Source of the DNA: Chloroflexota bacterium
Lineage (GTDB): Bacteria; Chloroflexota; JAJPGV01
DNA: 64,000 nucleotides
Assembly (NCBI GenBank): GCA_021325635.1
Contig: JAJPGV010000033.1
Coordinates: 96,436-160,435 of the forward strand
Direction of reading: 5' to 3'
The notes beneath the pieces are model-generated. The model searched no databases and was not told where the DNA came from. It was given only the letters and a program-made list of their open reading frames with translations. Below, in pieces: positions 24,831 to 32,271 of the stretch. Position 1 is the stretch's first letter. Each line of letters opens with the position of its first letter. Both the position numbers and the translations under genes were made by a program.

Positions 24831-25499
24831 TTACAGCTTGCGCAGCACGGCCATGACTCGGCCCTGGATCTGGAGGTGCTCCGGATCGACATAGATGGGC
24901 TCCATCTGGCTGTTGGCAGGCTGCAGGCGGATGCGGTCGTCCTCACGGTAGAAGCGCTTGAGCGTGGCCTCCGGGTTGGCGCCGCGCGAGTCGGTCAGCG
25001 TGGCGACAACCATGTCGCCGTTGCGAACGTCCTCGGCTGGCTTGACGATGACGATGTCGCCATCGTCGATGAGCGCGTCGATCATGGATTGGCCGCGTAC
25101 CTGCAGGGCGTATGTGCCTTCCGGAGCGAACTCAGCCGACACGGGCACGACCTCGTCGTTGCTCGTCACGGCTTCGATCGGCTGGCCCGCGGCGATGCGC
25201 CCGAGCAGCGGCACAGCGCGGATCTCGTTCTCGACGTGGAGGGGTGACTTGAGGCGCAGGCCGCGCGAGGTGTTGCGGATGCGCTCGATGAAGCCCTTCT
25301 CTTCCAGGATGCGCAGGTGGTAATTCACGTGGCTGGTCGAGCGGATGCCTACGCCGCGCCCGATCTCGCGGTTGGTCGGCGGGCGCTGGTTCTTGGCGTG
25401 GAACGTCTGGATGAAGTCGAGCATCCGCGCCTGCTTGTCGCTCAGCTCTTCGTCCTGCGGTGCCACGCCGTTCAGCGCGTAGGGTGGTTGTGTCTCCAA
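24831..25499 (-). CDS. lexA: LexA repressor
   Basis: A 222-residue SOS repressor. An N-terminal winged helix (LSDKQARMLDFIQTFHAKNQ; PPTNREIGRGVGIRSTSHVN) precedes the peptidase S24 half, with Ala104-Gly105 as the self-cleavage site (IAAGQPIEA), Ser138 (RGQSMIDA) and Lys181 (EATLKRFY) as the dyad. After DNA damage RecA filaments trigger cleavage. The annotated start is TTG at 25499; an internal GTG at 25466 would give the more usual length. A near-perfect palindromic operator lies 3 bases upstream of the TTG, suggesting autoregulation. It follows hspR by 35 bases. Confidence 0.95.
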   Translation of the reverse strand: METQPPYALNGVAPQDEELSDKQARMLDFIQTFHAKNQRPPTNREIGRGVGIRSTSHVNYHLRILEEKGFIERIRNTSRGLRLKSPLHVENEIRAVPLLGRIAAGQPIEAVTSNDEVVPVSAEFAPEGTYALQVRGQSMIDALIDDGDIVIVKPAEDVRNGDMVVATLTDSRGANPEATLKRFYREDDRIRLQPANSQMEPIYVDPEHLQIQGRVMAVLRKL

Positions 25500-25501
25500 G
25501 T

Positions 25502-25517
25502 TAGAACATCCGTCCTA
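25502..25517 (-). promoter_or_regulatory. LexA operator (SOS box)
   Basis: TAGAAC-ATCC-GTCCTA: a 16-base palindrome with one mismatch, matching the GAAC-N4-GTTC form of Gram-positive-type SOS boxes except for a C in the right arm. It sits in the 35-base gap between hspR and lexA, abutting the lexA start. Confidence 0.65.
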
Positions 25518-25534
25518 TTCCTGCCACTCTAGCA

Positions 25535-25924
25535 CTAGGTGGCAATCTTGTCCATCTTGCGGATGATGCGCCGGTACCGCTCGATGTCTTGCTGGTATTG
25601 CTCTTCGATCTCGCGCAGGCGCTGCTCGAATTCACGCTGCTGCCGCTCGATCCTGTCGTTCATGTTCATGATGACTTCCACGCCGGCCAGATTGACGCCC
25701 AACTCGTCGATGAGCCGCTGAATCTGCTGCAGCCGTTGGATGTCCTCGTCGGAATACAGCCGGATGTTGCCTACCGTGCGCGCGGGGTTTACCAGCCCGA
25801 TCCGTTCGTAATGCCGCAGCGTTTGAGGGTGCACGCTGACCATCCGCGCGGCTACGCTGATCACGTAGTGGTGTCCCGCCGCCGGCTCGCTGGCCGGCGT
25901 CCGGCTGGCCCGCCTACGCTCCAT
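25535..25924 (-). CDS. hspR: HspR heat-shock repressor, MerR family
   Basis: A 129-residue MerR-type regulator. YVISVAARMVSVHPQTLRHY and ERIGLVNPARTVGNIRLYSD form the winged-helix domain typical of HspR, followed by an effector/dimerisation coiled coil (IERQQREFEQRLREIEEQYQ). HspR represses the dnaK operon by binding inverted HAIR sites, with DnaK as co-repressor. It is the fourth gene behind dnaK, grpE and dnaJ, and a HAIR-like site is seen at the dnaK promoter. An Ala/Pro-rich N-terminal extension of about 18 residues precedes the DNA-binding part. Confidence 0.92.
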   Translation of the reverse strand: MERRRASRTPASEPAAGHHYVISVAARMVSVHPQTLRHYERIGLVNPARTVGNIRLYSDEDIQRLQQIQRLIDELGVNLAGVEVIMNMNDRIERQQREFEQRLREIEEQYQQDIERYRRIIRKMDKIAT

Positions 25925-26014
25925 CGTTCGATAGCGAGCGCGACGAGCAGTGCGGGAAGCGGCCCTGGCGCGTGGACTTCAACTTCACCATCTCACTCTT
26001 CATTGCGGCTGCTC

Positions 26015-27082
26015 TCATCCTTCCCGCTGCCGCTTGAGCTCCTGGAACAGGTCACGCTCGCGGGCAGAAAGGTTGGTAGGCAAGATCACCCTTACCTTCG
26101 CATACAGGTCGCCGGTGGTATCGCCCCTCAGCGCCGGCAGGCCCTGTCCGGCGAGGCGGAAGGTGCGGGCGTTTTGGGTTTCGGTGGGGACCTTCATGCT
26201 GAGCTGCGTGCCCTTGAGGGTGGGCACGTTGATCTCTCCACCCAGCATGGCCTTCGTTAATGGAACGGGAACCTCCACATACAGGTCGTTTCCTTTCCGG
26301 TCAAACGTAGGGTGCGGCTGCACCGTTACGACCAGAAAGAGGTCGCCCTTCTGGCCGCCGCTGTGGCTGGGGTTGCCTTCGCCCCTGATGCGGATGCGCG
26401 AGCCGTCCCGTACTCCGGGCGGGATCTTGACCTCGATCCGCCGCTGCTTGCTGACCGTTCCGGAGCCCTGGCAGGTCATACACAGGCGGCCGTTGACCAG
26501 CGCCGTGCCCTTGCAGGTTGGACACAGCTCCGGCACCTGCATCGTGAATACGCGATTGCCGCCGCTGGCGACTTCTTCCAGCGTGACCTCCATGGGGTGC
26601 TCGATGTCGCTGCCCTTGCTGGTATCGTGCGCCGCTGCTCCGGCCGCCCGCGCCGCTCCACCGTTGGAGGATGTTCCGGCCGGCTGCTCGGCTCCCCGAC
26701 CGAAGCCCTGGCCGAACAGCGCCTCGAAGAACTCGGAGAAACCGCTGCCCATGCCTCGCAGCGTGCTTTCGGCATCGAAGTCCTTGGCGAAATCACGGGT
26801 CGTGGTGTAGACGCGGCTGGACGGTCGAGGACTCGGGCCATGTCTCCAGAAGCTGCCGTCGCGCAGGCTGGGGCCGAACTGGTCGTACTTCTTGCGCTTA
26901 TCGGGATCGCCCAGCACGGCGTAGGCTTCACCGATCTCCTTGAAGCGCTCTTCCGACTTCTGGTCGCCGGGATTGACGTCGGGGTGAAAGCGCCTCGCCA
27001 GCCGGCGGTACGCTTGCTTGATCTCTTTGTCCGGAGCGTCCTTGGCAACGCCCAGGATCTTGTAGTAGTCCTTATATTCCAT
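26015..27082 (-). CDS. dnaJ: DnaJ co-chaperone with reduced zinc finger
   Basis: A 355-residue Hsp40. The J domain has HPD at residues 33-35, then a Gly/Phe-rich part (FSEFFEALFGQGFGRG), a cysteine region and two C-terminal substrate-binding barrels. The zinc region has only two CxxC motifs (CPTC at 187-190, CMTC at 201-204) instead of the four of a type I DnaJ, so at most one zinc would bind. The J domain would stimulate DnaK ATPase and deliver clients. The ATG overlaps the grpE stop by one base (TGATG). Confidence 0.93.
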   Translation of the reverse strand: MEYKDYYKILGVAKDAPDKEIKQAYRRLARRFHPDVNPGDQKSEERFKEIGEAYAVLGDPDKRKKYDQFGPSLRDGSFWRHGPSPRPSSRVYTTTRDFAKDFDAESTLRGMGSGFSEFFEALFGQGFGRGAEQPAGTSSNGGAARAAGAAAHDTSKGSDIEHPMEVTLEEVASGGNRVFTMQVPELCPTCKGTALVNGRLCMTCQGSGTVSKQRRIEVKIPPGVRDGSRIRIRGEGNPSHSGGQKGDLFLVVTVQPHPTFDRKGNDLYVEVPVPLTKAMLGGEINVPTLKGTQLSMKVPTETQNARTFRLAGQGLPALRGDTTGDLYAKVRVILPTNLSARERDLFQELKRQREG

Positions 27083-27600
27083 CAGCGGTTGCGAACCGTG
27101 GCCGCGACCTTGACCTTGACCGGGCGCAGCACTTCGTCCTGGTAGTAGTACCCCTTCTGAAGCTCAGCGGTCACGGTCCCGGGCGCGTTCGCGCCGCTGA
27201 CGTCGATGTCCACGGCTTCGTGCAGCCGCGGATCGAATGGCTGGCCCAGGGCCTCGATAGCCTTGACGCCTTCGCCCGCGAGGAGCTCGCCAAGCTGCCA
27301 GTAGGTGAGCCGCAGGCCCGCGATCAGGCTGCTGGGATCATCCTTGGCGGTGTGCTCGAATTGGATGGCCCGATCGAGGTTGTCCAGCACCGCCAGGGTC
27401 TTGGCAAATAGCGCTTTCTTGTTACTCCGCGCCAGATCGCTGTGCGAGCGCTCCAGACGCTTCTTGAAGTTGTCCATCTCGGCCAGGCAGCGGAGGTACT
27501 TCTGCTCGTACTCTGCTGCCTGCGCTCGAGCCTGCTCGAGATCCTGCTCCAGGTCCCGGATGCGGGCAGCAGGTTCGAACGGGGTCATGCCCGCGGCCAT
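27082..27600 (-). CDS. grpE: GrpE nucleotide exchange factor
   Basis: A 172-residue co-chaperone that releases ADP from DnaK. A long coiled-coil N-terminus (about residues 10-60, RDLEQDLEQARAQAAEYEQK) leads to the helical bundle (LDNLDRAIQF) and the C-terminal beta domain with FDPRLHEAVDID and GYYYQDEVLRPVKVKVA, the family's most conserved block. The ATG at 27600 lies 50 bases after the dnaK stop; the end overlaps dnaJ by one base. Confidence 0.95.
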   Translation of the reverse strand: MAAGMTPFEPAARIRDLEQDLEQARAQAAEYEQKYLRCLAEMDNFKKRLERSHSDLARSNKKALFAKTLAVLDNLDRAIQFEHTAKDDPSSLIAGLRLTYWQLGELLAGEGVKAIEALGQPFDPRLHEAVDIDVSGANAPGTVTAELQKGYYYQDEVLRPVKVKVAATVRNR

Positions 27601-27650
27601 CCACAGGCCTGGATGGGGGAGGGTGGGTCGGTCGTGTCCGTCATGACCGC

Positions 27651-29555
27651 CTATTTCTGGTCGCTGGAGTTGAATTCAGCGTCAATCACGTCCTCCGACC
27701 CGGAACCCCCGCCACTGCTCCCACTCCCGCCGCCCGAGGCTGCCCCAGCACCGGCCGGTTGGTAGATGGCCTCGGAGAAGCGCTGCAGCGTATCCTGCAG
27801 CTCTTCGGCCGCCCCACGGATGCGGGCCGTGTCTTCGCTCTTCAGCGCTTCCTTGACCCTATCCAAGGAGCGCTCCACGGCCGCCCTGGTCTCCGGCGTC
27901 GCTCGGTCGCCAGCTTCCTTCAGCGTGCGCTCGGTGTTGTACACCAGGCTGTCGGCCTGGTTGCGAGCTTCGGCCAGCTCCCGCCGGCGCTTGTCTTCGG
28001 CCGCGTTGGCCGAGGCCTCGCGCACCATGCGATCGACCTCATCCTTGGCCAGGTTGGTCGTAGCGGTGATGGTCACCTTCTGCTCGCGGCCGGTGGCCAT
28101 GTCCTTGGCCGATACGTTGACGATGCCATTGACGTCGATGTCGAACGTCACCTCGACCTGAGGCACGCCGCGCGGGGCCGGAGCGATGCCGTCCAGGCGG
28201 AACTTGCCCAGGGTGCGGTTGTCCGCGGCCATCTCGCGCTCGCCCTGCAGGACGTGGATGTCGACGGCCTGCTGATTGTCTTCGGCGGTGCTGAAGATCT
28301 CCGACTTGCGGGCCGGGATGGTGGTGTTGCGCTCGATGAGCTTGGTCATGACCCCGCCCAGCGTCTCCACGCCGAGCGACAGTGGCGTGATGTCGAGCAG
28401 CACCACGTCCTTGACCTCGCCGCTCAGCACGCCGGCCTGGATGGCCGCGCCGACGGCGACAACCTCATCGGGGTTCACGCCCTGGTGCGGATCGCGTCCC
28501 GTCAGCTTCTTGACCAGCTGCTGGATGACCGGCATGCGGGTGGCTCCGCCGACCAGGACCACCTCGTCGATGTCCTTCTCGGTCAGCCCGGCGTCGGCCA
28601 GCGCCTGCTTGAAGGGCCCCACGGTGCGATCGGTGAGATCGGCCGTGAGCTCCTCGAACTTGGCCCGTGTGAGCGGGATCTGGAGGTGCTTGGGCCCGTT
28701 CTGATCGGCGGTGATGAACGGCAGGTTGACCTCCGTTTGGACGACGGATGAAAGCTCGATCTTGGCCTTCTCGGCCGCCTCCAGGAGGCGCTGCAGCGCC
28801 TGCCGATCCTTGCGCAGGTCAATGCCCTCGTTGCGCTGGAACTCGGTGGCGAGGTAGTCGACGATGCGCTGGTCGTAGTCATCGCCGCCCAGGTGCGTAT
28901 CGCCGTTGGTGGCGCGGACCTCGAAAACGCCGTCACCGACCTCCAGCACGGAGACGTCGAAGGTGCCGCCGCCGAGGTCCCACACCAGGATGGTCTCGGC
29001 CTTCTCTTTGTCCAAGCCGTAGGCCAGCGAAGCCGCCGTGGGCTCGTTGATGATGCGCAGCACTTCCAGGCCGGCGATCTTGCCCGCATCCTTGGTCGCC
29101 TGGCGCTGCGAGTCGTTGAAATAGGCCGGGACGGTGATAACGGCCTGGTTGATGCGCTCGCCCAGGTACTTCTCCGCGTCGGCCTTCAGCTTCTGCAGGA
29201 TCATGGCGGAGATCTCTTCCGGCGTAAGCTCGCGGCCGGCGCTGCTCAGCTTGACCCGCACGCCGCCGTTCTTGTCCTCGGCTACCTCGTAGGGGACGCG
29301 AGCGCGCTCACCTTCCACCTCTCCGAACTTGCGGCCCATGAAGCGCTTGATGGAGAAGACGGTGTTCTCGGGGTTGACCACGGCCTGGCGTCTGGCCAGC
29401 TGGCCCACGAGCCGCTCCCCGGACTTGGTGAAGGCGACGACCGACGGTGTGGTGCGGCTGCCTTCCGCGTTGGTGATGACGGTCGGCTCTCCGCCTTCCA
29501 TGACGGCAATGACTGAGTTCGTTGTCCCCAGATCGATGCCGACTACTTTTGCCAT
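27651..29555 (-). CDS. dnaK: DnaK (Hsp70) chaperone
   Basis: A 634-residue Hsp70. [18 protein letters not shown] opens the ATPase domain, with [13 protein letters not shown], the phosphate-binding [13 protein letters not shown] and [16 protein letters not shown]. The substrate-binding domain ([19 protein letters not shown]) is followed by the helical lid and the usual Gly/Ser-rich tail, here ending [14 protein letters not shown]. First gene of dnaK-grpE-dnaJ-hspR. AAGGAG is 10 bases before the ATG. A promoter with a HAIR-like operator lies just upstream. Confidence 0.97.
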   Translation of the reverse strand: MAKVVGIDLGTTNSVIAVMEGGEPTVITNAEGSRTTPSVVAFTKSGERLVGQLARRQAVVNPENTVFSIKRFMGRKFGEVEGERARVPYEVAEDKNGGVRVKLSSAGRELTPEEISAMILQKLKADAEKYLGERINQAVITVPAYFNDSQRQATKDAGKIAGLEVLRIINEPTAASLAYGLDKEKAETILVWDLGGGTFDVSVLEVGDGVFEVRATNGDTHLGGDDYDQRIVDYLATEFQRNEGIDLRKDRQALQRLLEAAEKAKIELSSVVQTEVNLPFITADQNGPKHLQIPLTRAKFEELTADLTDRTVGPFKQALADAGLTEKDIDEVVLVGGATRMPVIQQLVKKLTGRDPHQGVNPDEVVAVGAAIQAGVLSGEVKDVVLLDITPLSLGVETLGGVMTKLIERNTTIPARKSEIFSTAEDNQQAVDIHVLQGEREMAADNRTLGKFRLDGIAPAPRGVPQVEVTFDIDVNGIVNVSAKDMATGREQKVTITATTNLAKDEVDRMVREASANAAEDKRRRELAEARNQADSLVYNTERTLKEAGDRATPETRAAVERSLDRVKEALKSEDTARIRGAAEELQDTLQRFSEAIYQPAGAGAASGGGSGSSGGGSGSEDVIDAEFNSSDQK

Positions 29556-29606
29556 TGACGGTGCTCTCCTTTGGGCGGCTCATCCGCCCTGTATGCGTAT
29601 GGATCA

Positions 29607-29636
29607 AGAATAAAGGTTGAGTGAGAGCATGTCAAT
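29607..29636 (-). promoter_or_regulatory. dnaK promoter overlapped by a HAIR-like HspR operator
   Basis: On the minus strand TTGACA (29635-29630), a 17-base spacer and TATTCT (29612-29607) form a good sigma-70 promoter about 45 bases before the dnaK ATG. The same DNA reads ATTGACA-N7-ACTCAAC, compared with the HAIR consensus CTTGAGT-N7-ACTCAAG: the right arm matches 6 of 7 and the left arm keeps TTGA. HspR bound here would cover the -35 box. Confidence 0.7.
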
Positions 29637-29660
29637 GATGCAGCGGATCGATGCGCGCCC

Positions 29661-30053
29661 CTAGCCGCCTCCCTCGATGCGCTCGATGGCCTGGCGCAGC
29701 CCGTCCGGAATGGGCAGCGCCCGCCGCGTGGCGACTTCGACGTGGACGATGCCGCTCCCGCCGACCGCGGCGATGCTTCCATCGGGGTGCAGGAATACGT
29801 ACTCCAGGGTCAGGCTCGACCGGCCCAGGCGGGCGCAGCGTACGCCCATCCGGACGGGCTCCCAATAGCTCAGCTCCGAGACGAAACGGCAGTATTGCTC
29901 GCCCATGAACAGCGACGTGTTGACCTGGCTGCCAACGAGCTCCGGAAAACCGCAGGCGGTCCAGTATTCAGAGAAGGCCCACTCCTGGTAGCCGAAGTAC
30001 GTGGCCTGGCTCATGTGCCCGTTGGCGTCGGTCTCGTACAGCCGGACCTTCAC
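29661..30053 (-). CDS. acyl-CoA thioesterase-like hot-dog protein
   Basis: A thioesterase of the YbgC/FadM hot-dog type, 130 residues from the GTG at 30053. VRLYETDANGHMSQATYFGY carries the DxxGH-type catalytic motif, then SEYWTACGF and a beta sheet (VHVEVATRRALPIPDGLRQA). The real start is probably further upstream: the frame is open to a TGA near 30165 and reads LDSFHVWLEVKVRLYETD. That would complete the first strand, but it offers only CTG codons as starts. Substrate unknown. It lies 105 bases upstream of dnaK on the same strand. Confidence 0.78.
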   Translation of the reverse strand: MKVRLYETDANGHMSQATYFGYQEWAFSEYWTACGFPELVGSQVNTSLFMGEQYCRFVSELSYWEPVRMGVRCARLGRSSLTLEYVFLHPDGSIAAVGGSGIVHVEVATRRALPIPDGLRQAIERIEGGG

Positions 30054-30336
30054 CTCCAGCCAGACGTGAAAGCTGTCCAGCCAGGCAGCTAGCTGATCGG
30101 GCAGGCTGAATGTGAAAGTGGTGATTGGCGGTGTGAAGTCCGAGGGTGCTCTCCTGGGATGCAGGTTGTGCTTTCAACATGATTTCATGCGTCTCGGGAC
30201 GCCTATTGTCTGTTTCTGACAAGTGCGTGAAATGACGTCCATGCGCTAGCTCCACGAATGCGCGGCAGAGCGGGTCGTTCTTACGTCGAAGGCTGCAGGT
30301 ATCGGGGGAAACGTTCAGGTTTTCAGAGCTAGAAAC
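30054..30336. other. intergenic region with two inverted repeats
   Basis: A less GC-rich stretch upstream of the thioesterase. It holds GCGTC-TCGG-GACGC (30189-30202), a small hairpin, and TTGTC-N7-GACAA (30206-30222), a 17-base palindrome of operator shape. No gene is recognisable; one frame on the minus strand (from 30255) is open but overlaps the thioesterase and looks non-coding. Confidence 0.4.
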
Positions 30337-30428
30337 GTGTTGTTTTACAGCGAGTTTCGAAACCTATCGCACGTATGCTTGTACACTAGGTGGTTGTGTG
30401 CGATTGTGGCGGGGTTGACATTGCGTCA

Positions 30429-30434
30429 TATAAT
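30429..30434 (+). promoter_or_regulatory. -10 box TATAAT before the linker-only lipoprotein
   Basis: A perfect TATAAT 65 bases upstream of the GTG at 30499. TTGTGG at 30404-30409 (19-base spacer) is the best -35 candidate. The nearby TTGACA at 30415 is only 8 bases away and cannot pair with it. Confidence 0.45.
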
Positions 30435-30498
30435 CGTGCCAGTATGTGAAAAACCGGCTGACATTGCCGGGACTTTCTTTCGGAGGGGAAAGACAGAC

Positions 30499-30873
30499 GT
30501 GAAATCCAAAGTGATCACCTTCCTGGGAACCGGGGCGGTTTCCATGTTGTTGCTTGCCGCTTGCGGCGGCAGCAACGCTCCCGCTTCCAGCGCACCGGCC
30601 AGTGTGGCCGCTTCCAAGCCGGCTGCTGCCGCCAGCGCACCGGCCTCGGCAGCTGCCTCAAAGCCCGCTGCTAGCGCTGCTGCTTCGGCGGCCGCGTCCA
30701 AGCCGGCTGCCAGCGCCGTCGCCAGCAGCTCGGCGGCTGCGAGTGGCGCTGCCGCGAGTGGCTCGGCCGCTGCTAAGCCGGCTGCGAGTGGCGCGGCTGC
30801 GAGTGGCTCCGCTGCTGCTAAGCCGGCCGCCAGCGGCTCGGCTGCTGCGAGCGCCAAGCCGGCCGCCGGCTAG
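30499..30873 (+). CDS. short low-complexity lipoprotein (Ala/Ser/Lys/Pro repeats)
   Basis: A 124-residue predicted lipoprotein: signal peptide KSKVITFLGTGAVSMLLLAA with the lipidated Cys in LLLAACGG, followed only by repeats such as SAAASKPAAS and SGAAASGSAAAKPAA to the end. There is no folded domain. The same kind of linker joins the lipobox to the binding domain in the solute-binding lipoproteins of this window, so this looks like a linker without a cargo domain. It could be a surface spacer or the remains of a truncated gene, although the strong Shine-Dalgarno (GGAGGGG) and the hairpins after the stop argue for expression. The GTG at 30499 is chosen; the frame is open from 30337. Confidence 0.7.
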   Translation: MKSKVITFLGTGAVSMLLLAACGGSNAPASSAPASVAASKPAAAASAPASAAASKPAASAAASAAASKPAASAVASSSAAASGAAASGSAAAKPAASGAAASGSAAAKPAASGSAAASAKPAAG

Positions 30874-30887
30874 AACACGCTTTCAAA

Positions 30888-30917
30888 GCATCAGGGCTGG
30901 GTGGCCAGCCCTGATGC
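30888..30917 (+). terminator. strong hairpin after the low-complexity lipoprotein
   Basis: GCATCAGGGCTGG and CCAGCCCTGATGC form a perfect 13-bp stem with loop GTGG. An outer 7-bp stem (AACACGC at 30874-30880 with GCGTGTT at 30923-30929) encloses it. No T run follows directly, so it could equally protect the mRNA end. Confidence 0.65.
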
Positions 30918-30944
30918 TCCTGGCGTGTTGCCCTGACATGGCAG

Positions 30945-30984
30945 GAGGGGGATGAGGCAGGTACTCCCCCTTCTGTTTGTGTGT
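30945..30984 (+). terminator. second hairpin with T-rich tail
   Basis: AGGGGGA (about 30945-30951) pairs with TCCCCCT (about 30965-30971) and is followed by TCTGTTTGTG, a plausible intrinsic terminator behind the hairpin at 30888. Confidence 0.5.
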
Positions 30985-31104
30985 CCGGCAACCCCGCGCT
31001 GACCCCCCTATTTGGGCCACGTGCCCGTCCCCCGGCGCTGCTGTGCGCTTAGCTTTGCGGTGCTCACCTCCGGCCCGCGTTCGCCGGGGTAGCGTCACCT
31101 GCCT

Positions 31105-32118
31105 ATGCTGCGCGCGTTACTTCTCTCCTGTCTGCTCGTGCTGGCCCTGCCGCTGGCTGCGTCGAGCGTTGACTCAAGCGACGCTGCTCAGGCGCCAACG
31201 GAGGCTGCCTCTCCGGCCAAAGCCGCCGGGCCGGTCCTTTCAGTGGCCGCGGCAGTTGGCGCCGGCGCTTCTGCTTCCACGGCGTGCGGCTTCGTGCTCG
31301 GTTTCAGCGCGCTGCATGACGAGCTGGTTAACGTCGGCGACTGCCGCGAGGACCAGCACTCGACAGCGGATGGAGATGCCGAGCAGGCTACCACCGGGGG
31401 GCTGCTGGTGTGGCGCAAGGCGGATAACTGGACCGCTTTTACGGATGGCTATCGCACCTGGATCAATGGGCCGCGGGGATTGGTCGAGCGGCTCAACACA
31501 GAGCGCTTCGACTGGGAAGTCACAAGTCCCGCTGCCGGGGCGGCCATATACCATGTCCTCTCGCCCGGGCCGATGGTTCAGACGGCCGGCGCCCGGGCTT
31601 CCATTGGTCCCCTCATCCACATTACTCAGACCTTGAACAACTGCGGTCCGGCCTCGGTAGCCGAGGTGCTGCACTACTGGGGCATTGACCGGTCTCAAGA
31701 TGAGTTGAACCGGATCCTGCGCCATGGCAATCCGTATGGCATGTCCACCGACGACGTTGCCAGCTACGTGCCGACCATCGGGATGCAGGAATACATCGGC
31801 AACCATGGCAGTCAAGCAGTGCTCAAGACGTTGATCGCAAACGGCTTTCCGGTTATCGTCTCCCAGTTCGTGAGCCTGGGCGATCGCGAGACGCATTTCC
31901 GGCCGCTCGAGGCCTACGACGACATGGGCCAGCGCTTCATTGCCTCCGATCCTCTGCTTGGCGACAGCTACTCCCTGAGTTACCAGGCATTCGACCAGCT
32001 GTGGACGCCCTACGATCACACCTTTCTGGTGATCTTCCCTCCAGCCAAGCGCGCGATGCTGCAGGCCGTCATCGCGTCCAGCGGCTTTGGCGGGCCCAGC
32101 TGGATCACGCCTGCGTAA
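31105..32118 (+). CDS. secreted C39-like cysteine peptidase with WRKADNW module
   Basis: A 337-residue secreted protein: signal peptide (about 1-20), an Ala-rich linker, then a module at about 60-140 (CGFVLGFSALHDEL, GGLLVWRKADNWTAFTDGYR, LNTERFDWE) and a papain-like domain from about 165. LNNCGPASVAEVLHYWG has the catalytic Cys180, with His264 (ETHFRPLEAYDD) and Asp272 as likely partners, as in C39-type peptidases. It may process peptides or act on the cell surface. The module recurs in the HELTH protein at 56941-57777. It stands between the lipoprotein and an L,D-transpeptidase, all on the plus strand. Confidence 0.82.
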   Translation: MLRALLLSCLLVLALPLAASSVDSSDAAQAPTEAASPAKAAGPVLSVAAAVGAGASASTACGFVLGFSALHDELVNVGDCREDQHSTADGDAEQATTGGLLVWRKADNWTAFTDGYRTWINGPRGLVERLNTERFDWEVTSPAAGAAIYHVLSPGPMVQTAGARASIGPLIHITQTLNNCGPASVAEVLHYWGIDRSQDELNRILRHGNPYGMSTDDVASYVPTIGMQEYIGNHGSQAVLKTLIANGFPVIVSQFVSLGDRETHFRPLEAYDDMGQRFIASDPLLGDSYSLSYQAFDQLWTPYDHTFLVIFPPAKRAMLQAVIASSGFGGPSWITPA

Positions 32119-32271
32119 GCGTCTCGCTCTGCGCACCTCCGGCGTTCGCGCGCAGGCAGCGCGACTCGCTGGCGGTCGATTGGGCTGACCTTTTCGGCTT
32201 GGCATAGGGGCTGCGTAGCAGGTAGTTAGCGCAGGCATCAACGATGCGCCTGCGCAGGAAGGAGGTGCAGC

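Noticed and set aside
30319..30335. GTTTTCAGAGCTAGAAA resembles the repeat/anti-repeat part of a Cas9 guide RNA scaffold
   Set aside because: There is no cas gene, no repeat array and no tracr-like continuation; the match breaks after 17 bases and is taken as chance.
30415..30434. TTGACA followed by TATAAT upstream of the low-complexity lipoprotein
   Set aside because: Only 8 bases separate the hexamers, so they cannot form one promoter; the TATAAT alone is kept as a weak call.
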